DNA of 11,704 nt, taken from assembly GCA_964422925.1 (NCBI GenBank), contig CAYRDC010000045.1, positions 1 to 11,704 on the forward strand, given 5' to 3'. Numbering within the stretch: position 1 is the stretch's first letter; the number at the start of each line of letters is the position of its first letter. This document shows positions 1 through 7,498 of this stretch, one piece after another. Position numbers and translations under genes: made by a program. The DNA comes from CAYRDC01 sp964422925 (GTDB taxonomy: Bacteria; Bacteroidota; Bacteroidia; Chitinophagales; S012-47). Under the pieces are notes generated by a model that worked only from the letters and a program-made list of their open reading frames with translations, had not been told where the DNA came from and searched no databases.

Positions 1-2
1 TC

Positions 3-896
3 AGCCCGGCTCAGTCCGGAAATTTTGATGGCACATACCGGGCAGGCATTGCCTATCGCAGCCAGTGGACTAGTGTCAATTCGCCCTACAAAACCTTTTC
101 AGTGTATTATGACCACATTTTCTCCACCGGCCTGATGCCGGGCGATGTGGTCTCGGCAAGTTTTGTTTTGTATAATGATGTTGCCGGGGATGCTAAGTTT
201 TCCAGCCTGAGCATGCTTTTAACCGGGGCCTATCACAAGGCGCTGGGCAGCACCAGCCGGCTTACCCTCGGGGTGCAAACGGGAATGCTTCAGAAGAAAC
301 TGGATGTCACCCAACTGAAATTTGCCGATATGTTTGACGGCAGCGGATTCAGCGGGAGCACTAACGATAATATCGGAAAAGCCAGCCTCTCGAACCTGGA
401 TTTAAATGTGGGCCTGCAATATTCCACCCTCGTAAGTGATAAAATCAGCGTGTATGGCGGAGGCACGGTTTACCACCTGACGCGCCCCAAGGAATCTTTT
501 CAAAACAGTAGCACCCGGCTGAACATGCGCTACAGCTTCCATGCGGGCGGAAGCATTATTCTTAACGACCAGATGACGGTGAATCCAAGCCTGCTTTTTA
601 TGACCCAGGCCAAGGCCAGTGAGCTGATTCTCGGATCAGATGTTGGTTATAAATTAGTAACGGATAAATTTACGTCTGTACTTTATGGCGGACTTTGGTA
701 CCGGTATAAGGATGCCATTATTCCATATATCGGAATGGACTACAAGGATTTCAGGCTGGGGTTAAGCTATGATGTGAACGTAAGTAGTTTGAGTGAAGTG
801 AGCCGCGGACGGGGAGGATATGAAATCACCCTGCAATACCGGGGCAGGATCACGGTGGCGCCTACAACCATTGTGGTTCCCTGCATTCGTTTTTAA
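3..896 (+). CDS. PorP/SprF-family type IX secretion-associated outer-membrane protein, 5'-truncated by the window edge
   Basis: The frame is open from the first complete codon at base 3, so the true start lies outside the window; the GTG at 102 is internal. The 297 visible residues begin with PAQSGNFDGTYRAGIAYRSQW, the N-terminal signature of mature PorP/SprF proteins (small residues, then a YRAG..YR.QW block). The rest alternates polar and aromatic residues as in an outer-membrane beta-barrel (for example GLQYSTLVSDKISVYGGG and GGLWYRYKDAIIPYIGMDY) and ends in the Cys-containing tail VPCIRF, close to the PCPRF-type ends of the family. Family knowledge: PorP and SprF are integral outer-membrane proteins of type IX secretion, and SprF-like paralogs often follow genes for very large adhesins with type B C-terminal domains. 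The next gene, 45 nt downstream, is a PorE-like OmpA protein, a recurrent pairing. Only the signal peptide and the extreme N-terminus appear to be missing. Family assignment is firm; the specific partner is inference. Confidence 0.88.
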   Translation, partial: SPAQSGNFDGTYRAGIAYRSQWTSVNSPYKTFSVYYDHIFSTGLMPGDVVSASFVLYNDVAGDAKFSSLSMLLTGAYHKALGSTSRLTLGVQTGMLQKKLDVTQLKFADMFDGSGFSGSTNDNIGKASLSNLDLNVGLQYSTLVSDKISVYGGGTVYHLTRPKESFQNSSTRLNMRYSFHAGGSIILNDQMTVNPSLLFMTQAKASELILGSDVGYKLVTDKFTSVLYGGLWYRYKDAIIPYIGMDYKDFRLGLSYDVNVSSLSEVSRGRGGYEITLQYRGRITVAPTTIVVPCIRF

Positions 897-941
897 AAAC
901 TCTGAAAAGAAAAGATAAATCAAGCGTAAATTTTGAACCGC

Positions 942-3083
942 ATGAAAAAACTACTGTGTCTTGCCCTTTTATTGCTGATCGGAGTAAACTATTCCAGGGC
1001 CCAGATCCATCCGGATGACCAGAAACTGAACTGGAAGCAACGGCTTAAAAAGGCCAATGAATTGTTATCCAAGGGCAGCTATTATAACGCTATAGACTAT
1101 TACAAATCGGTGTTGGAGGAGAAACCGGATGCCCCGGATATCATGTTCAGCCTGGCCCAGGCTTATTACGGAGCCCGGGATTATGAGAATGCGGAGCCAT
1201 ATTTCAAAAGGGTCTACGATTCCGATAACAAGCGTTGGCGCATTGCCCAGTATTATTATGGGCTAATGCTGAAGATGAACGGAAAATACCAGGAAGCGTA
1301 CGATCAACTGAAGGAATTCAGCCGCAAATACAAAGCTTCCGGAAGAGAGGCGCAAATGCTGAAAAAATCAGCCTCCAACGAGTATAAAGGCTGCCAGCTT
1401 GCCATGCAACTGCTGGCCGATACAGCCAACCTTGAACTCATGCACATGCCGGAGGGAATTAATGCCCTGTATACTGAATTCGCTCCTCGCGAAGTGGGCG
1501 ACTCCATGCTGATTTTCGGCAGCCTGAAGGTTGACAGTGTCATTGTTATTGACCGCCAGAACCGTGTGATGCCAAAAGCTCGTTTATATGCCGTTGACAA
1601 AATTGGCAACCAGTGGGGTGCTCCGCATTTGATGCCCGGTCCGTTTAATGACACCCGGGACCATGTGGGTAACGGTGCCTATAGTCTCGATGGCAAGCGA
1701 TTCTATTTTACCCATTGCACTGAAAACAAAGGCCAGAATGTAAGCTGTGATATTTACGTTAGCGAATTGAAGGATGACGGGAAATGGAGCAATCCGAAAA
1801 AACTTTCTATCAATGATCCCAAAGCCAACGACACGCATCCATGGGTTGCTCCTTATTACCGGGGTGGTGAAGTTTTGTATTTCAGTTCTAACCGGGAAGG
1901 GGGCCAGGGCGGTATGGATCTTTGGTATTCCGTTATTAAAGACAATGGCAAGATCTATGACGATCCGCGGAACCTGGGCCGGAGAATCAACACGCCCGGA
2001 GATGAAATTACCCCTTTCTTTGACAAAGAAGAAAATGTACTTTATTTCAGCTCGAACGGACTGATTAACGTGGGTGGTTTTGATGTATTTAAAAGCAAAG
2101 TCAACGGCCGGAGCCTGGCCAAACCCATTAATATGGGTTTTCCTGTCAACAGCTCCGTGGATGATATGTATTACGTCCATTATGATGGCGGCAAAAGAGG
2201 ATACATTGTTTCCAACCGGATCGGCACCATTGCCCCTAAAAGCCCTACCTGCTGTGATGATATCTGGAGCTTTGAACAGGTGATCCCGCCTGTGTTTTAC
2301 ATTATGGGCCATGTGTATGAAAAAGGAGATACCACCAAAACACCCATTGACAGCGCGAGTATTGACCTGTTTTATGCCGAAGAAAGTACCAGGATTGATT
2401 CAGCCGTATCGGATAAGGATTCCTTGTATGTCTTTTTCCGGGGCACCGAATTCAGAAACTACCGGCTCGAGGCCCGTAAAAAGGGATATACCGCTGGTAT
2501 CAATACCACTTCCACCGTTGGACTGGAAACTTCCGATACACTGTATGTTGACCTGTACCTGACCCCGATCAAAAAATTTGGCAAAGTCATCCTGCGGAAT
2601 GTTTACTTCGACTTTGACAAGGCCTATATCCGCGAGGATGCCAAACCATCGCTGGATACCATTTACAATATCCTCATTCAGAATCCGAATATTAAAATTG
2701 AACTGAGCAGCCACACTGACTCGCGCGGCAGCAAAGAATATAACCGTGACCTTTCCCAGCGCAGGGCCGACAGCAGCCGGGCCTACCTCATCAGGCGGGG
2801 AATTGATCCCGAACGGATTGTGGCGGTCGGCTATGGCGAAGACTCCCTATTGAACAACTGTTCGGACGGGGTGCCCTGTACCGAAATCGAACACCAGCTC
2901 AACCGGAGAACAGAATTTAAAATTATTGGTGAAATCCCGAACACCATTGTGGTGTATGACAAACGGGAAATCGAAAACATTAGGAAAAAGAAAGAAGAAG
3001 GTATTCTGAAAGGGAATGAAGATTTATGGGATTTCGGTCCGGATGAAGGCAATGAAGAGGAAAAAGAGCCAGAGAACCAATAA
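942..3083 (+). CDS. TPR / PD40 beta-propeller / CRD-like / OmpA-family exported protein (PorE-like architecture)
   Basis: The ATG at 942 is chosen over an in-frame TTG at 933 because it places a textbook signal peptide at the N-terminus (MKKLLCLALLLLIGV, cleavage predicted after SRA, near residue 21). The protein is 713 aa. Domains in order: TPR-like helices at about 30-140; a PD40/WD40-like propeller at about 170-445, with repeats such as LYFSSN and GGMDLW / GGFDVF; a carboxypeptidase-regulatory-like beta domain at about 455-545; and an OmpA C-terminal domain at about 547-665. The OmpA part carries SSHTDSRGS with Asp593 and LSQRRA with Arg608, the expected peptidoglycan-contacting positions, plus a Cys640/Cys646 pair before EHQLNRRTEF. 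A charged tail rich in Glu/Lys follows. P. gingivalis PorE (PG1058) has this same four-domain order. The likely role is anchoring a PorP/SprF complex to peptidoglycan from the periplasm. It is probably co-transcribed with the upstream gene and ends at a strong terminator. Orthology with PorE itself is not proven, since Bacteroidota carry several paralogs. Confidence 0.9.
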   Translation: MKKLLCLALLLLIGVNYSRAQIHPDDQKLNWKQRLKKANELLSKGSYYNAIDYYKSVLEEKPDAPDIMFSLAQAYYGARDYENAEPYFKRVYDSDNKRWRIAQYYYGLMLKMNGKYQEAYDQLKEFSRKYKASGREAQMLKKSASNEYKGCQLAMQLLADTANLELMHMPEGINALYTEFAPREVGDSMLIFGSLKVDSVIVIDRQNRVMPKARLYAVDKIGNQWGAPHLMPGPFNDTRDHVGNGAYSLDGKRFYFTHCTENKGQNVSCDIYVSELKDDGKWSNPKKLSINDPKANDTHPWVAPYYRGGEVLYFSSNREGGQGGMDLWYSVIKDNGKIYDDPRNLGRRINTPGDEITPFFDKEENVLYFSSNGLINVGGFDVFKSKVNGRSLAKPINMGFPVNSSVDDMYYVHYDGGKRGYIVSNRIGTIAPKSPTCCDDIWSFEQVIPPVFYIMGHVYEKGDTTKTPIDSASIDLFYAEESTRIDSAVSDKDSLYVFFRGTEFRNYRLEARKKGYTAGINTTSTVGLETSDTLYVDLYLTPIKKFGKVILRNVYFDFDKAYIREDAKPSLDTIYNILIQNPNIKIELSSHTDSRGSKEYNRDLSQRRADSSRAYLIRRGIDPERIVAVGYGEDSLLNNCSDGVPCTEIEHQLNRRTEFKIIGEIPNTIVVYDKREIENIRKKKEEGILKGNEDLWDFGPDEGNEEEKEPENQ

Positions 3084-3109
3084 GGTTTTCTGATTCATGT
3101 TTTGGAGGG

Positions 3110-3141
3110 ACCCTTCCCCCTGTGGGGAAGGGTTTTTTTTT
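3110..3141 (+). terminator. Strong intrinsic terminator after the OmpA-family gene
   Basis: A perfect 10-bp stem (3110-3119 with 3124-3133, arms ACCCTTCCCC / GGGGAAGGGT) with a CTGT tetraloop runs directly into nine T residues (3133-3141). It starts 27 nt after the stop codon of the OmpA-family gene, and the next gene starts 28 nt after it. This separates the PorP/OmpA transcription unit from the TMTC/EamA genes. Confidence 0.93.
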
Positions 3142-3168
3142 CGGGTAATTTCCTAATTTCAAGCCCTT

Positions 3169-5049
3169 GTGGGGAAGAAAAACCGTCCGCGACCTGAGCT
3201 GCCGCAGAAATCACCATTCAGCTGGCTGACATTCAGGGTCCAGGCCATAATCGTTTTGATGCTGGGCCTGGTGTTTTACGTCAATACCCTGGGCAACGAC
3301 TATGCTCTGGATGACGGGCTGGTAATCTACGACAATCCTTTTACCACACAGGGTATTTCCGGCATCTCGGAAATTTTCACTCACGACAGTTATTACGGGT
3401 ACTATCAAAAATTCGGCTCCAAGGGTGAGCTGAGCGGTGGCCGTTACCGGCCCCTGTCCATTGCCACCTTCGCGCTGGAGTGGGCGTTTTTCGGCCGGGA
3501 CCCCATGATCAGTCACGCGGTGAACCTGCTGTTGTACCTGCTGACCCTGGTCCTGTTGCTGCGCCTGTTGCGGAGGCATTGGTTCCCGGGCAACCGGTGG
3601 GTTCCCTTCCTGACGGTGCTGTTGTTTGCCATCCATCCCATCCACACCGAAGTGGTGGCCAATATCAAAAGCCGGGACGAGATCATGAGCCTGCTCTTCC
3701 TGGTGTTGAGCATGGACTGGCTTTTCCGGAGCCTGAAAGAAACAAAAGCAGCCCGCTGGATGGTCCTGTCTGTCCTGGCCTACCTGCTGGCCCTGTTTTC
3801 CAAGGAAAACGGCATTACCTTCCTGGCTGTCTTCCCACTGGCACTTTATGTGTTTGCCCGGCTGGATGCGCGCCATGCCATTCGCAGGTCGCTGCCTTTC
3901 CTGCTGCCGGCCGCTGTTTACCTGCTGGTCCGTTTCCAGGTGGTCGGCTTCGGGGCCCCGGCCATGGATGACGTGATGAACGACCCCTTCAAACTGGCCA
4001 CGCCCGCGCAGAAATACGCCACCGTATTTTACATCCTGCTGTATTACATCCGCCTGCTGGTTTTTCCCCATCCGTTGTCGTATGATTACGGTTACGACCA
4101 GTTTCATTACCGGGAGTTTTCCGACACGGCCGTTATTTTTTCCATAGTGTTCCAGGGCGGGCTGCTGGTGTATGCCCTGCTGCGCCTGCGAAAGCGTGAA
4201 CCCCTGGCTTTTGCCATCCTGTTTTATTTCATCACGCTTTCCATAGTGTCGAACCTGTTCGTGAACCTGGGCGGTACCATGGGCGAACGGCTGATCTATC
4301 TTTCTTCGCTGGGCTTTGCCCTTGCGGTGGTGCTGGCATTGCAGCGCCTGTTTCAGCAGGTTGACCGCAGCGCCCCTGCCCTGGCGCGTTACGGGGCTTT
4401 CCTGTTCGGTTTGACAGTGATTCTGACCAGCGGCTTCAAGACCATCAACCGCAATCAGGCCTGGAAAGACAATACCACTTTGTTCATCACCGATGTCAAA
4501 GCCGTTCCCAACAGCGTGAAAGCCAACACGGCCGCTGCCACGGCCTATGTCAGCCTGGCGGATAAAGCGACTTCCCTGGCCGACAGGGAGTATTACCTCG
4601 AACAGGCCATCATTTGCCTGAAACAGGCCCAGTCCATTTACCCCAATTTCGCGGATATTTACATGAACCTTGGGACTGTGTATTTCCGGCAGGAAAAGTA
4701 CGAAAAGGCCGAGAGGGCATGGCTCTACGGGCAAAAACTGCAACCCAACCATCCCAACCTCCCCGGTTATTTCGATGCGCTGGGCTCGGTCTTTTACCGG
4801 CAGGGGCTGCAGGCCGGAGCCAAAGGCAATTATGACAAGGCCGTGGAACTGCTGGAGAAAGCGGCCCACTATCATCCGAATGATGCCGAAGTTTGGTATA
4901 ACCTGGGCGGAGCCCGGTTTTCGGCCGGGAAACTGAAAGAAGCCCGCCAGGCATTTCAGAAGGCTTTGCAGCTGGATCCGAAAAATAAGGACGCCCAATC
5001 CGGCCTGAACGCGGTGAACAGTTTATTGCAATCCCCTAATTACCAATAA
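3169..5049 (+). CDS. TMTC-like polytopic membrane protein: GT-C/DUF1736-type putative protein O-glycosyltransferase with C-terminal TPRs
   Basis: Start GTG at 3169 gives a basic N-terminus (MGKKNRPRP) ahead of the first membrane segment (about 25-42); the next in-frame start would cut into that segment. The 626-aa protein has about 10-11 hydrophobic segments up to residue 425. Asp48-Asp49 sit in the first extramembrane loop (NDYALDDG), where GT-C enzymes keep catalytic acidic residues. Further family blocks are GRYRPLSI (91-98), HPIHTEVVANIKSRDEI (156-172), a DUF1736-like stretch ending FPHPLSYDYGYD (299-310) and GERLIYLSS (372-380). About four TPR units fill residues 474-605, for example ADIYMNLGTVYFRQEKYEKA. 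Family knowledge: animal TMTC1-4 share this layout and O-mannosylate cadherins; bacterial members are mostly uncharacterised. The protein probably sits in the inner membrane and transfers sugar from a lipid-linked donor to exported protein, but donor and acceptor are unknown. It follows a terminator, has no clear promoter of its own, and lies 2 nt before the EamA gene. Confidence 0.82.
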   Translation: MGKKNRPRPELPQKSPFSWLTFRVQAIIVLMLGLVFYVNTLGNDYALDDGLVIYDNPFTTQGISGISEIFTHDSYYGYYQKFGSKGELSGGRYRPLSIATFALEWAFFGRDPMISHAVNLLLYLLTLVLLLRLLRRHWFPGNRWVPFLTVLLFAIHPIHTEVVANIKSRDEIMSLLFLVLSMDWLFRSLKETKAARWMVLSVLAYLLALFSKENGITFLAVFPLALYVFARLDARHAIRRSLPFLLPAAVYLLVRFQVVGFGAPAMDDVMNDPFKLATPAQKYATVFYILLYYIRLLVFPHPLSYDYGYDQFHYREFSDTAVIFSIVFQGGLLVYALLRLRKREPLAFAILFYFITLSIVSNLFVNLGGTMGERLIYLSSLGFALAVVLALQRLFQQVDRSAPALARYGAFLFGLTVILTSGFKTINRNQAWKDNTTLFITDVKAVPNSVKANTAAATAYVSLADKATSLADREYYLEQAIICLKQAQSIYPNFADIYMNLGTVYFRQEKYEKAERAWLYGQKLQPNHPNLPGYFDALGSVFYRQGLQAGAKGNYDKAVELLEKAAHYHPNDAEVWYNLGGARFSAGKLKEARQAFQKALQLDPKNKDAQSGLNAVNSLLQSPNYQ

Positions 5050-5051
5050 TT

Positions 5052-5942
5052 GTGCTTAACCCCAGACAAACTGCTTTTCTCGAATTACACGTGGCCGTGG
5101 TGTTCTTTGGTTTTACTGCCATTCTCGGCCGCCTGATCCAAATGTCGGAACTGGAAATCGTGTGGTACCGCCTGCTGCTTACAGTGGCCAGTTTGGTGTT
5201 CTGGCCGGGCACCCTGCGCACCCTCCGTAGCCTGCCGCGCGGGCTGCTGCTGAAACTGGCCGGGGTGGGCCTCATAGTGAGCCTGCACTGGCTGTGCTTC
5301 TACGGCAGCATCAAGGCGGCCAACGTGACCGTGGCCCTGAGCACCTTTGCCATTACTTCCTTTTTCACGGCCTTCATTGAGCCCTTTGTGTTCCGCACGC
5401 GCCACCGCTGGAGCGAAATACTCATCGGCATCATCGTGGTGCCGGCCATGTACCTGATTTTTTCCTTCGGTCAAACCTACGTGACGGGTATCCTGCTGGG
5501 ACTGGCAGCCGCCCTGCTGGCAGCGGTGTTCTCCACCCTGAACCGGAAGCTCATCCGACAGGTGGGTGCCATCCCCATGACCGTGGTGGAACTGGGCAGC
5601 GGCTGGCTCTTCCTCACCCTGCTGCTCCCCCTGCTACTGCCCTATTACCCGGAGGCTTCCCTCCTGCCTTCGCAGGCCGACTGGCTCTACCTGCTCATTC
5701 TGGCCCTGGTATGCACCTCGCTGGCCTATGTGCTGGCCAACCGCTCGCTCCGGCAGCTCTCGGCCTTTACGGCCACCCTCACCGTGAACCTCGAACCTGT
5801 GTACGGCATCATTCTCGCCTACTTCATCTTCCACGAAAACCGGGAACTGGACCCCAACTTCTACATCGGTACGGCCATAATCCTGCTGAGCGTATTCCTG
5901 CACCCCTGGCTGGAGAAAAAACTCTCATTGCAAAGGGTGTGA
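5052..5942 (+). CDS. EamA / drug-metabolite transporter (DMT) superfamily permease
   Basis: Start GTG at 5052, 2 nt after the stop of the TMTC-like gene, which implies co-transcription and probably translational coupling. The 296-aa product has about ten hydrophobic helices arranged as two EamA repeats (about residues 9-137 and 146-285), the normal size and layout for this superfamily. Recognisable blocks are the first-repeat opening ELHVAVVFFGFTAILGR, an acidic-proline pair in repeat 1 (FIEPF, 109-113), and the repeat-2 signature NLEPVYGIILAYFIFHE (246-262) followed by GTAIILLSVFL. DMT permeases export or exchange amino acids, sugars, nucleotide sugars and other small solutes across the inner membrane. 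The substrate cannot be read from sequence. Adjacency to a putative glycosyltransferase allows, but does not show, a lipid- or sugar-linked substrate. The C-terminus ends in a short basic tail (EKKLSLQRV). Confidence 0.9.
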   Translation: MLNPRQTAFLELHVAVVFFGFTAILGRLIQMSELEIVWYRLLLTVASLVFWPGTLRTLRSLPRGLLLKLAGVGLIVSLHWLCFYGSIKAANVTVALSTFAITSFFTAFIEPFVFRTRHRWSEILIGIIVVPAMYLIFSFGQTYVTGILLGLAAALLAAVFSTLNRKLIRQVGAIPMTVVELGSGWLFLTLLLPLLLPYYPEASLLPSQADWLYLLILALVCTSLAYVLANRSLRQLSAFTATLTVNLEPVYGIILAYFIFHENRELDPNFYIGTAIILLSVFLHPWLEKKLSLQRV

Positions 5943-5961
5943 CGCTTATTTGATAGATTTG
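5927..5961 (+). promoter_or_regulatory. Candidate Bacteroidota-type promoter for the lipoprotein-ABC unit
   Basis: TAGATTTG at 5954-5961 matches the Bacteroidota -7 consensus TAnnTTTG exactly. An ATTG at 5927-5930 could serve as the -33 element, although the 23-nt gap is slightly longer than the usual 19-21. The box lies 22 nt upstream of the ATG at 5984, so a short leader of roughly 15-20 nt would result. The upstream element overlaps the end of the EamA gene. Confidence 0.5.
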
Positions 5962-5983
5962 TCTGTAGACAAAACCCGATGCC

Positions 5984-7498
5984 ATGAAACGATTGTTATT
6001 GATTCTTGTTCTCTCCATACCCATACTTTTACTGGATGCCTGTAAAAAAACCGTTCAGCCGGTGGCGGATTACATCCCTTCCGATGCTTTTTTCGTGGCA
6101 GGAGCCGACCTGGACCTGCTCAGTGAGAAAGCGGACTTTGACCAGATGAAAGACAATTTAATGTTCAGGATCATGGGCGCCATGCTGGAGTCGAAGGACA
6201 TACCCAATTTCCTGGAAGACCGCACGGTTACGGGCATCGACTTCAGCCGGCAGGCATTCCTGGCCATGATGCCCGCGGAAGGCGAAATGGCTGTTCAACC
6301 GGTTGCTTTCATCCCTGTGGAGGATGCGTCTGTGATGAAAGACTTTTTGAAAAAGGTAACCGGCCACGAATCGTTTGAACCGGCCGGGAGCTATGACATT
6401 TTGCAGTACGAAAACATGGTCATCGGGCTGGATTCGCGCATCTGCATCCTCGCCATGGGGCCCGATTCGCTGAATCATCCCGGTATCAACCGGTATTTCA
6501 GCCTGGAAAAAGAGCAGACCCTGGCCAGCAGCAATGAAGCATTCAGGAACCTTATCGGGGAGCTGCACGACATCAGCCTGTGGATGGATTTTAGCGGGCT
6601 CAACCCCCAGGACCTGGCCGAAAAGTCGGGCATGCCGCCTGAAACCTTTGCCTGGCTTGATTTCAGTTCAAGTGTGTCTGTTGATTTCAAGGATGGCTAT
6701 GTGCACGGCCATTCGGTGACGATGGGCGGTGAGCACAGCGGGGAATGGATGGACAGGCTAATCCGGGAGGATTTTGATGATGAGCTGTTTGCCTACCTGC
6801 CCGATCAGCATCCTGCCGTTATTTTCCGGGGTTCGTTCAACCTACCGGCATACCTGGAATTGCTGGGGCAGTCGCCCGTGCTCGATTCCATGGAAGCCAA
6901 CGGACCTTTCACGCGGGTGGAGTTTGATTCCCTGCTGAGTCTTTTCACCGGTGATGTGATGCTGGCGGTGACCGGTCCCCCGGCCCCGGACAAGAGCAAT
7001 AACCGGCTCTTCAACCTACCGTCCGTGGTCATTGCCGCGGGCATCCACGATTCCACCGGGTTTTTCACAAAACTCCACCGATGGGTTGCTGACACCGCTG
7101 ATGGCGAGTTTACGCGCGACAGCCTGCCAGAGGGGTTGCTCCTGCGGGCCGATGCCCTGGTGTTTGTGACTGATCCAACCCTGCGGGCTGCCATGAGCGC
7201 GGAGGATTATTCCCCGGCTGGTTCGCTTGACCCCGAACTCCGCAAACAGCTCACCGGTTTCCCCGTGGCCGGGGTGGTTGATTTCGGCACCTTGGTGCGG
7301 ATGATGGAAGAGGCGCCCGGTTCCACGGGAATGGTTACTGGCGGCTTCGACAAACTCGACAGGTTCATAGTGCAGCAAACGGCCCCGGAAAACGGCAGGA
7401 TAGAGGCCGATTTTTACCTCTACCTGAAAGACCGTGACGTGAATTCCCTGAAAGGCCTGTTGCAGGCTATGATGAATACCGTCAATATGCCTTTTTGA
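5984..7498 (+). CDS. DUF4836-like envelope lipoprotein, first gene of an ABC transporter unit
   Basis: ATG at 5984 starts a type II signal peptide (MKRLLLILVLSIPILLLDAC) with lipobox L17-D-A-C20, so the mature protein should be lipidated at Cys20. Total length is 504 aa, the usual size for DUF4836 proteins. After the signal comes the family-like opening YIPSDAFFVAGADLDLLSEKADFDQM, and later blocks of the same type recur (LPDQHPAVIFRGSFNLPAYLELL near 265-288 and LFTGDVMLAVTG near 320). The pattern suggests two or more related alpha/beta modules that each begin with a persistent hydrophobic strand. No catalytic motif is seen and DUF4836 has no established function. The stop overlaps the TTG of the ABC ATPase frame by 4 nt, and a promoter-like TAnnTTTG box lies upstream. 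A substrate-binding or accessory lipoprotein role for the ABC system is inference from position. DUF4836 assignment is from recall of the pattern; a DUF3352-like protein is the alternative. Confidence 0.75.
   Translation: MKRLLLILVLSIPILLLDACKKTVQPVADYIPSDAFFVAGADLDLLSEKADFDQMKDNLMFRIMGAMLESKDIPNFLEDRTVTGIDFSRQAFLAMMPAEGEMAVQPVAFIPVEDASVMKDFLKKVTGHESFEPAGSYDILQYENMVIGLDSRICILAMGPDSLNHPGINRYFSLEKEQTLASSNEAFRNLIGELHDISLWMDFSGLNPQDLAEKSGMPPETFAWLDFSSSVSVDFKDGYVHGHSVTMGGEHSGEWMDRLIREDFDDELFAYLPDQHPAVIFRGSFNLPAYLELLGQSPVLDSMEANGPFTRVEFDSLLSLFTGDVMLAVTGPPAPDKSNNRLFNLPSVVIAAGIHDSTGFFTKLHRWVADTADGEFTRDSLPEGLLLRADALVFVTDPTLRAAMSAEDYSPAGSLDPELRKQLTGFPVAGVVDFGTLVRMMEEAPGSTGMVTGGFDKLDRFIVQQTAPENGRIEADFYLYLKDRDVNSLKGLLQAMMNTVNMPF

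Noticed and set aside
3211..4998. 595-aa open frame on the minus strand
   Set aside because: It is the antisense shadow of the well-supported TMTC-like gene; its translation is Gln/Gly/His-rich with no domain or membrane pattern, as GC-rich antisense frames often are.
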